Positions 23,275 to 34,347 of a DNA stretch of 41,551 bases are shown in pieces. The stretch lies in the NCBI GenBank assembly GCA_003427395.1, contig BFEA01001047.1, positions 198,346-239,896 on the forward strand. Reading direction: 5' to 3'. Made by a program: the position numbers and the translations under genes. This DNA comes from Chara braunii (lineage: Eukaryota > Streptophyta > Charophyceae > Charales > Characeae). Numbering within the stretch: position 1 is the stretch's first letter; every line of letters starts with the position of its first letter. The notes below the pieces were generated by a model, which was not told where the DNA came from, made no database searches, and was given only the letters and a program-made list of their open reading frames with translations.

Positions 23275-23701
23275 TTATTATTATTATTATTATTATTATT
23301 GTTTTATGTATGGTTCTAGGTGCAAGTGACATCTGTATGTTGGGGAACGAAGTTGTGAGTGAGGCAAAAGACATACCTGGTGGTGGAAGCGTGCGACATT
23401 GATCGCAGTATGCTCGTACTTCAGAAAAACTGTTGTAGTCATCATTCGGCATTGTAGTCTAGGCTAGATATGATTTGTCATTCGTAGTCTGGGCGCGAAG
23501 CGCCAAATAGGATACCAACATTGGTTCTTCATCGATGATGATGAGACTATACCATCATTGTCAATTATGAGCTCTTGGTGTCTTCTTAGTTGGTGAAGCT
23601 CGTGATGCAATTCTGCTGTTGGTTCGAGGTCACGACTATCTGGTCTTGTGTATATGATGCTGTTTGATTAATGAAATTTGCGTTTACTCATCTTCCTTGC
23701 A

Positions 23702-23741
<40 letters not shown>

Positions 23742-26700
23742 AGTATTATTGTTATTAGTGACATCAGACTTGCTATCTTTCACACTTCACATGTATGCAA
23801 AGATGCGCGCAACAAACCGGCGACAATCGCCCACCCAAACTCAGAGATATGGTAGCCGAGAACACAGTTCAGGAACAAGTTCACTTCAAATGGCTAATGG
23901 CGCAACAACGCCCACACAACTCTCTGTTCACATCCACACCACTCTGTCTCCTGCCTGATGTCCCATACTCACACACAGATAACTGCGTGTTCATAGACAG
24001 ACACACCCGCGGTGACTCAAGACACAGAGACACACACACTGAGAAACACTCAGAGACACACACAGTCCACAGTGAAACACAGTTCACAAATGACATGTGA
24101 TGCACAGTGAAACGAAGACGCAGTGACATACACAGACACGGTGATAGGCCGTGCACTGTGACACAGATACAAAGTCAAAGTGACACAGACACGCTGTGAC
24201 AATCACACAGTCATAATGCCACAGACATACAGTGCACAAACACACAGTCATGGTGACAAACACAGTTACGCACAATGCGCTGTGATACACAGACACACGG
24301 TGCACGATGAAACACAATGCACACTGTGAAAATACACGGTCACACTGCGCGGTGGCACATACACGCTGAGAAAACACAAAGTCACAGAGACCCGGACACA
24401 GTGAAACACACACAGACGTTGTGACAAACACACAGACGTTGTGACAAATACACAGACGTTGTGATGAACACACAAGGCACTGTGACACTCACACAAAACT
24501 ATGACACAGTGACAGTCACGCAGTGATACATGGACACAGCGACACAGACGGTGAAAACACAAAGTCACACTGTGACAAGTACACAGATACATAGTGTGAC
24601 ACAGACTGTGACATACACAACAAGATACAGACAGTGACGTACACAGTGAAGCGCACACGCACAGTGAAAACAAACCCTGTGACGCATACACAGTGGACAC
24701 ACATACACCGTCCCTGTCACACAAACACACAGACTTAGTGTCATATACACTGTGACACACATACACAGGGTCACACTCACACAGACTTAGTGTCACATAC
24801 ACTGTGACACAGATACACAGGGTCACACACACAGACTCAGTGTCACATACACTGTGACGCAGACATGCAGTCACACAGATACTCTTACGCAGTGCACTGT
24901 CACGGTGACACAGAGACACAGTGCACGGTGACACAGATACACGGTGCACTGTGATAAATACACAGACACAAGATAACACACACACAGATACACAGCGATG
25001 CAGAGTGACACACTCGGATACACAGTCACACCGTGACGCACAGTCACACAGTCACAAACAGTCACACTATGTCAAACACACAGGCTGTCATACAGTGACA
25101 CATATGCAAGCGACACACAGTGACACACAGTCACATTATGTCCAACACGCATCCATAGTGAAACTCGCACACGGTCACCTGGTGACACATACGCAGGTGA
25201 CACAGACACTGTGACAAACACAGTGTCACACATTGTGGCACACGCACAAACACTGTGATACATACCCAAATACTGTGACGCACGGTCACACAGTGACAAA
25301 GTGACACTCAGACACATGGTTTCTTCTATGGGAGTAAACTAGCGAAGGTGATAAGAGTGAGCGAGGCTCCGAGAAGCCTGCATTATCACCATAATAATAA
25401 GAACTAGGTGATAAGAGTGAGCGAGGTTCCGAGAAACCTGNNNNNNNNNNNNNNNNNNNNNNNNNNNNNNNNNNNNNNNNNNNNNNNNNNNNNNNNNNNN
25501 NNNNNNNNNNNNNNNNNNNNNNNNNNNNNNNNNNNNNNNNNNNNNNNNNNNNNNNNNNNNNNNNNNNNNNNNNNNNNNNNNNNNNNNNNNNNNNNNNNNN
25601 NNNNNNNNNNNNNNNNNNNNNNNNNNNNNNNNNNNNNNNNNNNNNNNNNNNNNNNNNNNNNNNNNNNNNNNNNNNNNNNNNNNNNNNNNNNNNNNNNNNN
25701 NNNNNNNNNNNNNNNNNNNNNNNNNNNNNNNNNNNNNNNNNNNNNNNNNNNNNNNNNNNNNNNNNCCTGCCTTATCACCATAATAATAAGAACTAGGTGA
25801 TAAGAGTGAGCGAGGCTCCGAGAAGTCTGGCTTATCACCATAATAATAAGAATAGGTGATAAGAGTGAGCGAGGTTCCAAGAAGCCTGCCTTATCACCAT
25901 AATAATAAGAACTAGGTGATAAGAGTGAGCAAGGCTCTAAGAAGCCTGCCTTATCACCATAATAATAAGAACAGGTGATAAGAGTGAGCGAGGCTCCGAG
26001 AAGCCTGCCTTATCACCATAATGATAAGAGCTAGGTGTTAAGAGTGAGCGAGGCTCTGAGAAACCTGCCTTATCACTATAACAATAAGAACTAGGTGATA
26101 AGAGTGAGCGAGACTCCGAGAAGCCTGCCCTATCACCATAATGATAAGAACTAGGTGTTAAGAGCGAGCAAGGCTCCGAGAACCCTGCATTATCACACTA
26201 ACGACACAGACGATGTGATGAGAGGAGCGAGACTCCGAGAAACCCGCCTTATTATCACCTGACCTTGATCTAATGCAAGACGGTAAATAGGCGAAGCAAG
26301 ACCCTTGAGGTCTACCCTATCACAAACAGACGTCCAGTGAAGATGCGTAGATCCCGAGTGGTCTACTGTACTGTTACTAACGTTCTCGATAGACAGGAAA
26401 CAGCGAAAGCCATGAAAAGATATCGATCCATTATTAACAAACCAGTTCCTGATTCTACTAAGGTGGAGGTAGGAGGGATCTGACCCCGTGTGATATGTCC
26501 TGCTACCTTAACCTATTGATTGATGTCAATCTTATGATTCTACTCCATGTGAGATGAATGATATTTTGTCTATGTATGTCTGAAGGGGAAAGTTTTGGCG
26601 ATGTTAGCTCTATGTTTCTCTCCCTTCAGACGACTATCCCTAGAAGCTAATCTAATAGGAGGTTAGAGAGGCTGCTCATAGGGAGTTATATCGATGTACT

Positions 26701-28080
26701 ATTATTCTCAACTAGAATGAAATTCTCTATATTGAACTTCAGATGGGATCATGTCGATGGCAAAGAGGTGTTGAGACCAAGTTGGCCTGTGTGTGATTGC
26801 AGGTCATCGTGATGAAGAAAACTCATTATGAGTCTATACAAGACTACATGCTGTTGCCTTATGGTAACAGGTTGGTTCGCCAACTCAACCTTCACTCACC
26901 CTCTACACCCACACTTTGCATCGACCTCTGCACTGAAAGGCATTTTTGATTTCTGGTCATTGTCTAAAGGGTCTGTGTTGGTAAAAAAGGGTCCTTGAAA
27001 TGGTTGAAGTCATATTTGGATGAATGACTGAGTCGAAAAGGGGAATGTCTTACTGAAAGGTTGGAAGTGTAAGTGTAATGTGGGTAAAAGTGAATAAATT
27101 GTTGACTCTGTTAGAATTGTGTAATGCATTGGGATTTGTTTGCAGGTCAGTAAAACGACCAGCCACATGCTATTCACGGTAACCCATTGAGAAACTTATG
27201 CTATCATGGGCCTTGATCCAGATGTTTTGTCAACACGCGATTCATACATTTGGTTTGAATATCCAACCTTGTTCTTCTCCCTGATTGTTAAGCAGATTAT
27301 GATTATTGCTAAGGCTACGGGCCTTATTCATTTCATGTTCATTTCATCTATATTGTTTGAAAGGTCAATGACCTATGTTTGTCCCTTGATGAATTCGGAC
27401 TGTTTGTGTGAATGTGTTATGTGTATATGACATCTCCGCGCCTAATTACTCAAGCCTATCTCATTTTCATTGTATATGTGATATGACAAAGGATTCTCAT
27501 AGAGAGATATATTGAACGGACTTAATCACTAGGTAATGTGGGTATATGTCTCATATGCAACCCCTGATAATTCAGGCACTGAGGGGATCCGGCTTTGGAA
27601 AAGGGAGCTAAGTCATACCTATAGGAACTATTTATAGGCAAAGCATAGTATGCGCGAACGTTCGTCAGTCGAGTCGACCTGATTTGTAAGTCGGTCCGGG
27701 AGATCAGCGCCCCGATTTTCGACGCGTATACGGGTCTCTCTTAGGCGTTCAATTGCGCGTATGCCTATGCTACGGGGATCTAGCAAACGCCCTCGGCTGG
27801 CTTACCTCTGCGATTGCAAGTAAAAGCCTTCGCACGTGAGTCAGTAGCTCAACAGGGATATGCCCACCTTAGGGATGGTGACAGCTCCCGCAAGTGGAGG
27901 TGAGTTGTACCTCGCGGGATCTCTGTCCTGTCGCAGGGAGTCGCGGTAGGTATAGCTGGCGCGCACGGTCGGAGTTGGTCTTAGCTGAAACACTTCTAAA
28001 AAGAACTCATGCGTGATGCGACCGTGGGGTCCTACACAAAAATTACTTTACGTCTGGGTGTGAGACCGTTGCGCCCGACA
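20922..28080 (+). repeat. 3' LTR of LARD-like element (about 7.2 kb)
   Basis: Direct repeat of 9878-17074, with the same termini and the same order of sub-features: palindrome (perfect here), tRNA-like boxes (21658-21805), GAA tracts (22230-22790), 460-bp duplication (22860-23760), CA/GTGAC block (23920-25310), 60-bp array, TATA-like box (27629-27636) and conserved 3' module. The sequence gap at 25441-25765 lies in the array. It is followed directly by host RT codons. Confidence 0.9.
25346..26255 (+). repeat. 60-bp tandem array of hairpin units (3' LTR)
   Basis: Same unit as at 14295-15205. GGTGATAAG and CTTATCACC arms are retained in most units. A gap of 325 N (25441-25765) interrupts the array. 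The last units are diverged (CTAACGACACAGACG), as in the 5' LTR. Confidence 0.9.
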
Positions 28081-28084
28081 TCGT

Positions 28085-28410
28085 GGCCTTGGCAAGTTCC
28101 ATGGTACGTGAGACAAAGTGTGAATCCGAATCATTAAAACTTAATCCACATCGAGACGTCCACGCTCATTATCGTCAAACGCATATGCTCGATGTCGCTC
28201 CGTCATTACTTCCACCATAGCAACATTTTCTTGTGGCGTGAGGAACCCTGACTCCCTTATTATCAAATCTCCTTCAGTCCTCTCATTGATACAATACGAC
28301 CCATGTTCTGCATCCTCCTTCATTTGCCATATCAGTTCACGTTCCTGCTCATAATAGAATTCTTCTTTCGTAGTTATGAGCATATGAACGGGGTGACTCT
28401 TCTCAGTCAC
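28085..28410 (-). pseudogene. Start of reverse transcriptase region of host element
   Basis: On the minus strand this segment reads TEKSHPVHM through AYAFDDNERGRLDVD, then a TAA (28143-28141), then MIRIHTLSHVPWNLPRPR up to the insertion point. It is the pre-RT linker and first residues of RT. The reading continues at 9877 with YPYPAEE. It overlaps the end of the protease segment in a different frame, so a one- or two-base indel separates them. Confidence 0.8.
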
Positions 28411-29174
28411 ACGCTTCTACCTCCTTTTGGAGCCCTGCTTAAGCCCACCCCTAAAAAAGGTTGACTTGCAACACGACTCTGAGGTACCCCTGACTCACAT
28501 GCCCTCGTTGGCAACCGGTATACGAGTTCCACTTCTCCCTCGCCAGAATCTTCTACTATTCTTTCCCTCAAAGCCTGTACGGCAATGAGATATGTCATCC
28601 CATATGCTGACACTATCTCCATGACATTGTTGATGTTCGTTAGGCTTAAACACATCCCGCCCGTAGGCTCACACTCCTCTTCGTCGTCGCCCGTTAATCT
28701 CTTCCTCTTCCCTTTTGATTCTTCAAACGTAAAGGAACCTGGGTTTGGCCTGTTCCTCATGCTACGAGGTCCTGTATTATGACAGATAATAATCTCGTAG
28801 TTGTCACAGACTGGATCACTTAAGACGACGTACATTGTGCCGTCATGCTTGTTAAGTATCGTTGACTCAGTGCGGCAGAGAAATGACCTTCCCAACAGAA
28901 GAGGATAATCCAAATTGGGCATAACGAAGAAGCAGGACTGCACCTTCACTTTCCCGATTTCAATCACCACGTTCGAGGCCGTCCTAGTAAAAGGAGTCTT
29001 CCCGCTTGCACCATAGAGGAAGCCTGAATCCATCCGATCAATATCCATTCCCAAGCGGAGTGCATCAAATTCCTTGACGATGTTCATTTCGGCTTCTGTG
29101 TCGAACATCCCTCTACACGGCTTACCCTTTATACTCAGGTTCACGCTCCCGGTCCCGATCGATTTCCAATCCAT
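28407..29174 (-). pseudogene. Retroviral-type aspartic protease of host element
   Basis: The protease cuts the Gag-Pol polyprotein. This 255-codon open segment starts MDWKSIGTGSVNLSIKGKP, then shows MFDTEAEMNIV at the place of the catalytic loop, a flap-like YGASGK and the second conserved motif YPLLLGRSFL. The catalytic triad is normally D-T/S-G; here the Gly is Glu (codons GAC ACA GAA), so it is very likely inactive. The C-terminal half is a charged linker towards RT. Upstream, the coding track continues from 29525-29193 after a stop at about 29191. Confidence 0.85.
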
Positions 29175-29189
29175 TTTTGTCCTAGAAAC

Positions 29190-30230
29190 CGCTCAGTGAG
29201 CCTCAACCAGAATGAGATTTCTCAATCTTACACTTGCTACCCTTCGACAAAAGAGACGCGTCTTGAATCCTTCCCTAAGTTTAAGCACGGATGCGAGGAT
29301 ATCCTTTAAATTAAGCAGGTCATTATGCCCCTCCAGAAACCTATCGACTATGGCTTTAATCTCCAGACCAGGTACTGCATACTTTTGCTTTCGCAAGCCT
29401 TTTCCTCTCGCTGCTTTCTCTTGCCTATCCTTCGGTTTTCTTTTTTTTGCGTGTTGAGCGGCTTGTTCCTCCTCTTCCTTCCTAAGTTGCTCGTCTTCCT
29501 CATCCTTTTTGCCTTCGTCCCGCACATCAATGACTGGTTCCTTCTCCCGAGGCTGACCTTCATTCGGAGGCTCCTGACTGCTACTGGATCCCCCTTCTTA
29601 CTCCTTGTGCATACGGCTTGTGGGACCGTGGGTTGTCCTCGAGGTTATCGAAAAGCAATGCCTGATCGCGGGGTTGAACCCAAGGTCTTACAAGCTGGCT
29701 TAGCACTTGATGACCCCGTCTCTAGGCCTAATAAAAAGACCATTGGTTTCGCCACTTCCTCGCAAATGGACCTCATCTTCAGATTTAGCCTCTGCATTTT
29801 CTCCATGAGGTCTTCCATTCACTCCATGGTTTCACTTACCCTTTCTTGGCAATATGGTTCCTCCTTTTCCTCTACTTCTATCACCACTGGTTCTTCCATT
29901 CTGATATCTTCTCACTACTGGTTCTTCCATTCTGATATCTTCTTCGGACTCACTATTGGCCAATTCTTCCACCTTTATTGTAGGTCTTACCTCTTCCTCT
30001 TGCCAAAGTCGAAACATAGCTGGTGGTGGCGGGCCTTGTTCGGCTCGGCGGAGTGCCTCCTCTCGCATACCACCAGGAATCTTGGGGTCAATATATTTTC
30101 CATACTTATCATAAACATCCCCATCCATGTTCGTCGAGATAAGACCATTCCTCTCATCTACCGTTCGAAGCTGGCAAAACTTGAAGGTAGGTTCAGTACA
30201 GCTACCATAAGCCATTGAACTGAGAAGAGT
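29190..30230 (-). pseudogene. Gag C-terminus / pre-protease linker of host element
   Basis: Minus-strand segments 30290-29832 and 29525-29193 carry the linker between Gag and protease. The first includes FKFCQLRTVDERNGL, which looks like the last residues of a zinc knuckle, then DKYGKYIDPKIPGGMREEAL and an acidic tail. The second is a Lys/Glu-rich run (KKDEEDEQLRKEEEEQAAQH) followed by LEIKAIVDRFLEGHND. The region between them, 29526-29831, is broken by stops. Coding similarity ends near 30230, so most of Gag is missing. Confidence 0.6.
29640..29720 (-). other. tRNA-like remnant
   Basis: On the minus strand GGTTCAACCCC (29680-29670) is a perfect box B, preceded by GTGCTAAGCCAGC, a weak box A, and a tRNA-like GTAAGACCTTGGG. 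No cloverleaf was completed. It may be the head of a tRNA-derived SINE inserted in the decayed linker. Confidence 0.3.
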
Positions 30231-31245
30231 GGTGTGAGCGCTGCTGAGATTGAAGGTTACCACAGCGACGACGAACCGCTGCCACAACAAGGGAATGTAA
30301 CTACTACTGCGGAAAGGACTACATGGTTGGTCGATAGAGACTCAGAGTCACAGTCTTTGCCACTGACAGAACTTCGAGTTGTTGCTGATATGAAGACTGT
30401 TGTCTTCAATCAAGACTATAGTTTCTTTTGACAGCAAACAGGTCGTTGTGCCTTTGACTATTACGGATGTTGTGTTTTCAGCTGATGTCGTAACTGTGTG
30501 GTAGGGAAGTGTTGGGTGCTGCTGCTGAGTTCAAAATCGTAAAGGTGTTGTTACTAAGTTAGGAAAACCACTATTGCAGACTGAGTTCAGGGTTATCATT
30601 CTCAATGGTTAGGCTTCGTCGCATCTACGGAATGTGAGTGTGGATTAAGTGTTGCTGCCTTCCTCGGATCGTTGCCTGATTGTTTCAAAACAACGGGACT
30701 GTTGTGGTTAAGATCAGCGTTACTGGCGTGCACTCGAAGTGGCGTTGTGTTGCCATTTCATGCCATGTACTGGTTGTTGCTTCTTTAAGAAGCTGCTGGT
30801 TCATTCAAGCCCTGGTGCTGGTCTTTTCCTCTTCATAGTTTGCTGATGGAACGATGAGTTGGAGATTACTGTTACTATAGTATCTTGTTGCGGCGTCAAG
30901 GATCCGTTAACACTGATCCTCATGTTTTGACCATCATAGCGGGGCCCTCAGGCACATGAAGATACTAAGGCCCTCTCGTGTGAGTTGAGTTGGCCCCTTC
31001 TCGTATCTTGAGCGTCTGACTTTTCTCCTTCTATCCTTCTTAATCTCAGTCTAGTCTGTGATTGGAGAGGAAGGCAGAAGGTGGGATTGCAACCCGTTGG
31101 ACCGCATCAAGACCTTTGTGGGGGTTGATCCATCGATTGTGGAAGCTCTGCCGGAGCCCAGGCGGGACTCTGGAGGCAGGGAACTCAGGGGTAGGCCGAC
31201 ACTATTCCACTAAAGTCCCAATAAACCCCTATCTATACAAACCTG
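30230..31245 (+). repeat. Plus-strand LTR-like repeat, copy 1
   Basis: A GTTG-rich stretch (30290-30925) is followed by a segment (30926-31192) that matches 39994-40255 from GGGGCCCTCAGG through GGGATTGCAACCCG to AGCTCTGCCGGA and GGAGGCAGGGAAC. An AATAAA lies just after it (about 31221). It contains a 7-bp stem (30959-30965 with 31013-31019) at the place of a different 9-bp stem in copy 2. No ORF is supported. It probably belongs to an LTR or leader of another element. Confidence 0.55.
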
Positions 31246-31384
31246 GTGTTTGGTTTGTTTGATTTTGACTTGTGTATATGTCTTGATTGCGTTTTCATGA
31301 CTTCAACTAAATCAAAAAAGAAATCCACTATGCATGTTAAGTCATCTGTCTGTGGTAAAAATCATGATGTTTGCATGCGATGAT

Positions 31385-31960
31385 TTGAAATGGGGCTGGA
31401 GATGGGGTCCTCCTAACTGATCCGGTCACTTTGCTGCTTGCATAAGACATGGAAATGGGCTGGAAATGAGGTCCTCCTGACTGATCCGGTCGCTTTTCTG
31501 TTTGCCTAAGACATTGAAATGAGGCTGAAGATGAGGTCCTCCTGACTGATCCGGTCGCTTTGCTGTTTGCCTAAGATATTGAAATGGGGCTGGAGATGAG
31601 GTCCTCATGACTGATCCGGTCGCTTTGTTGTTTGCCTAAGACATTGAAATGGGGTTGGAGATGAGGTCCTTACGACTGATCCGGTCGCTTTGTTGTTTGC
31701 TTAAGACATTTAAATGAAATGGGGCTGGAGATGAGGTCCTTCTGACTGATCCGGTAGCTTTGTTGTTTGCCTAAGACATTGAAATGGGGCTGGACATGAG
31801 GTTCTCCTGACTGATCCGGTCACTTTGCTGTTTGCTTAAGACATTGAAATGGGGCTGGAGATGAGGTCCTCCTGACTGATCTGTCACTTTGCTGTTTGCC
31901 TAAAACATTGAAATGGGGTTGAAGATGATGTCCTCCTGACCGATCTGGTCACTTTGCTAA
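31385..31960 (+). repeat. 65-bp minisatellite, about 9 copies
   Basis: The unit contains CTGATCCGGTCGCTTTGCTG, TTTGCCTAAGACATTGAAAT and GGGGCTGGAGATGAGGTCCT. Starts are 64-65 bp apart, except one 70-bp unit with an AAATG duplication near 31713. Copies differ at few sites, which suggests recent spread or homogenisation. Confidence 0.92.
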
Positions 31961-33935
31961 ATCAGTCAGAATTTCTTTTTGACAAAGGTCTGACTTTTCT
32001 CCTTGTAAGAATAGTTCATCCTAAGTGTGTTAGTGATTGCATGGGTTGACCGAGAACAACTTGGAAAAGTCAATAAACAAAGTAAGATACAAGACTGATG
32101 TTTTTTTTATAAGGACAAGCGAAAAATGAAAAACTTTGGATGAACGAACCCTTGTTTTGGCTGAATCCGTTGTGAACATGACATACTTATTGGCAATGAC
32201 TTGTCTTTTTGTTCAGACTCTATTTATCTTCTGCATTATAGGGTAGTATGTGAGTGTTCGCCTTATGCTTGAGCGATAGGCAGGTAGATGTTCACTTTTG
32301 TCTTCGCATTTGATTTTTTTTATGCATGATTGTTTTGGTAGGGCATTGACTAGCCTCTGAGCAAGTAAAAGTTTTGAGAGTCTCGTTTTCTTAGGGGACA
32401 TGCTGCTAAAATTTATGCTCAATACTCAAAGTTAGTCAAGTTTCAGAAGATGCCAGCGAGGATAGGATATAACTTAGTCTTTGGGGACAGTAAGAATTAT
32501 GAAAACCTTCCCTTCTAAAGGAAGTTAGTCTATTTTTATATTTTTTTCAGCGTCATGAGTTTTTCTCTTTAAATTTGGTATACTAAATATTATTCGAACA
32601 CACTTCACTAAAGGAAGTGCTGCCAAAATTTTCAGGATTTTCACATCGTTACCGGACGCTACTACTAAGTAGCTTAGAGTATCATACGAAGTTGAACTCC
32701 ATTAACTCGACAGGCGATGCCTGACTTGATTTTGTGACGCAGGTCATTGCTACCCGCGATTGTTCTTCGGAGTCTTAAGCTTCATCAACTTCTGCTATTA
32801 GAGTGATAGCAGGTCGATTTGCGACTCAACTCCTACCCACCATGATACCCTCGTCCAGATGTCTGTTACCCCGTAGGCGAAAGGCATTTCCGTGTGAATA
32901 AAGTTCTTATTCTCTTAACTTCTCTTGAATGGTCATGCAAAAGTTATGTGAATCGGGGTAGACGGTTATGCCTTTCTTTAGTGGGGGTCGGAAAGAGGCG
33001 TGTGAGACATGAACATGGGAAAAAAAGAGGTTGACCACGTTTTGTAGCATCGGTCTATGAATTTTCATTGGATTTCATGTGTGTGCAGGTATGTATGGGA
33101 GCGAGAGCGCGCTCCTGGATTGAGAGTGATATGAATGAATGAGTGTAGGGTGTGAGTAACAAGCAGCAACTATGGCTGTGAGAATTACTCTCCCTGATTT
33201 ACTCCGATACTCTCCCTTTTGTTTTTATTATTTTACTTGTGCCTCACGCATCTAGCAAGTAGGCAGGAGTAGCTGAGCTCAAGGATTAACACTCGATCTT
33301 CTATCAGACTGAGACTTGGTTGACTATGACAAATTGTTCGCCAACCCGTGACTACTCTTATTTTCTTTCCTAAGGGGAGGGACAAGCGAATCCCGTCTCA
33401 AAGGGGATTTGCTTTTTAGATTATTAGTCGGACGTTGGTCCTGAGCCTGGAATTCGAGGTCCTTGTCCAGGACATCCTAGGCTCTAGTCCAGCACAAAAT
33501 GGTTTCCCCTGTTAGCCGACCCTACGCCTCTTGCTTATCGTCACCTATTGCCTAAAAGACAGGGGCGTCGCAAGGGCTGCACGACTTATCCTTTAGCCGT
33601 GCAATATCGTGAAGGAGGAACCTTTCATGATATTTCACTTTCGACACTTGAGTGTCGTACGCAATCCCGAAACCCGTGAGAGGTTGCGCAGATGTGGGTA
33701 ACGCATGAAGCGTCGTCATGACAACAGATCAAGCGAGTACACATGACTGAGCGTTATGTTTCTCTTAGCGCCTGCATTCTTTTTATACAACTTTGCGCAA
33801 CCCTCACTCAGACACATTGGTCTTCTGCGTTATGGGTCAGGAAGAATGAAAAAGGGACTAGGCTTATTTGTTTGTCCGAGTTAGTTAGTTTTAGTTGTGT
33901 GTCGCATGATTGAGTTAGGATGTCTTAGTCGACCG
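31961..33935 (+). other. Non-coding sequence, probably decayed LTR
   Basis: No gene is visible. From about 32640 there is weak collinear similarity to the LARD LTR near 15720-15900, for example AGCAGGTCGATTTGCGACTC against AACAGGTTGGTTCGCCAACT. This stretch probably belongs to the LTR that ends at 34329. Its start was not found. Confidence 0.35.
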
Positions 33936-34329
33936 ACACAGAATCGTACATGGGAGATCAACGCCCCAGTGTGACATTTCACGTACAGGTCCGAGCTAGG
34001 CGTGGACCGCGTGTACCCCCTATGCTACAACATATGAGAAACGCCCTCGGCTGGGTCACCTCCACGATTGCATGCAAAAGCTTCCGCGTATGATTTAGTA
34101 ACTCAGCGGGGATACGCCCACCTAAGGGATGGTGACAACTCTCACGGCTGGAGGTAAGTTGTACCTCGCGAGACCCTGTCCTGTCATAGGGACTTGATGG
34201 AGGTATAGTTGGCGCACTCAGCTGGAGCGGCTATGTCGCTTCCCTTTTTCGTGAAGTGACTTGCGAATTGTGCCAATCCTGCGTGACGCGGTCGGGAAGG
34301 TCCCCCTAGCGGGGACCGTGTGCTCGACA
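33936..34329 (+). repeat. LTR 3' end (R-U5-like module) of gag-bearing element
   Basis: Related to the last 0.42 kb of the LARD LTRs, with the same landmarks (ACGCCCTCGGCTGGGTCACC, GGGATACGCCCACCTAAGGG, GTACCTCGCGAG). It ends ...GTGCTCGACA immediately before a primer-binding site. Confidence 0.75.
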
Positions 34330-34331
34330 GG

Positions 34332-34347
34332 TGGCGCCGTTGCCGGG
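34332..34347 (+). promoter_or_regulatory. Primer-binding site, perfect tRNA-Asp type
   Basis: TGGCGCCGTTGCCGGG is two bases after the LTR end and is the exact complement of the plant tRNA-Asp 3' end as I know it. The following leader (GCAGTGAACGAG, then ACGATGATCAAGGCAAAACG) matches the leader copy at 17222-17315 in the LARD-like element. Confidence 0.85.

Larger units (their letters stand above)
9878..28080 (+). mobile_element. 18.2-kb LARD-like non-autonomous LTR retrotransposon nested in host RT
   Basis: Two long direct repeats, 9878-17074 and 20922-28080, begin TGTCGGACC and end GCGCCCGACA. These are typical inverted LTR termini (TGTCGG...CCGACA). A primer-binding site starts two bases after the first repeat. 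The outer ends fall inside the host RT codons and are flanked by GCGT (9874-9877) and TCGT (28081-28084), a 4-bp target duplication with one mismatch. Removing the element and one copy restores the RT frame. The internal region (3,847 bp) shows no gag, protease, RT or integrase. The layout of long LTRs and a non-coding core matches the LARD class described in cereals, but the LTRs are longer than the roughly 4.5 kb I recall for that class. Strand follows the primer-binding site. Confidence 0.88.
3180..30230 (-). mobile_element. Ty3/gypsy LTR retrotransposon (host element), interrupted by a nested element
   Basis: Read on the minus strand, domains come in the Ty3/gypsy order: gag-pol linker (30230-29190), protease (29174-28407), start of RT (28400-28085), then an interruption (28080-9878), the rest of RT (9877-9100), RNase H (9032-8139), integrase (7979-6855) and an extra ORF (6596-3180). 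Integrase after RNase H distinguishes Ty3/gypsy from Ty1/copia. Frame changes, in-frame stops and altered protease and RNase H active sites show that it is inactive. Neither LTR was identified. The 5' part is cut near 30230, where a plus-strand LTR-like repeat begins. The coordinates enclose the nested element. Confidence 0.88.

Noticed and set aside
29325-30218. 297-codon plus-strand ORF
   Set aside because: It is the antisense shadow of the host element's gag-pol linker, which has recognisable sense motifs.
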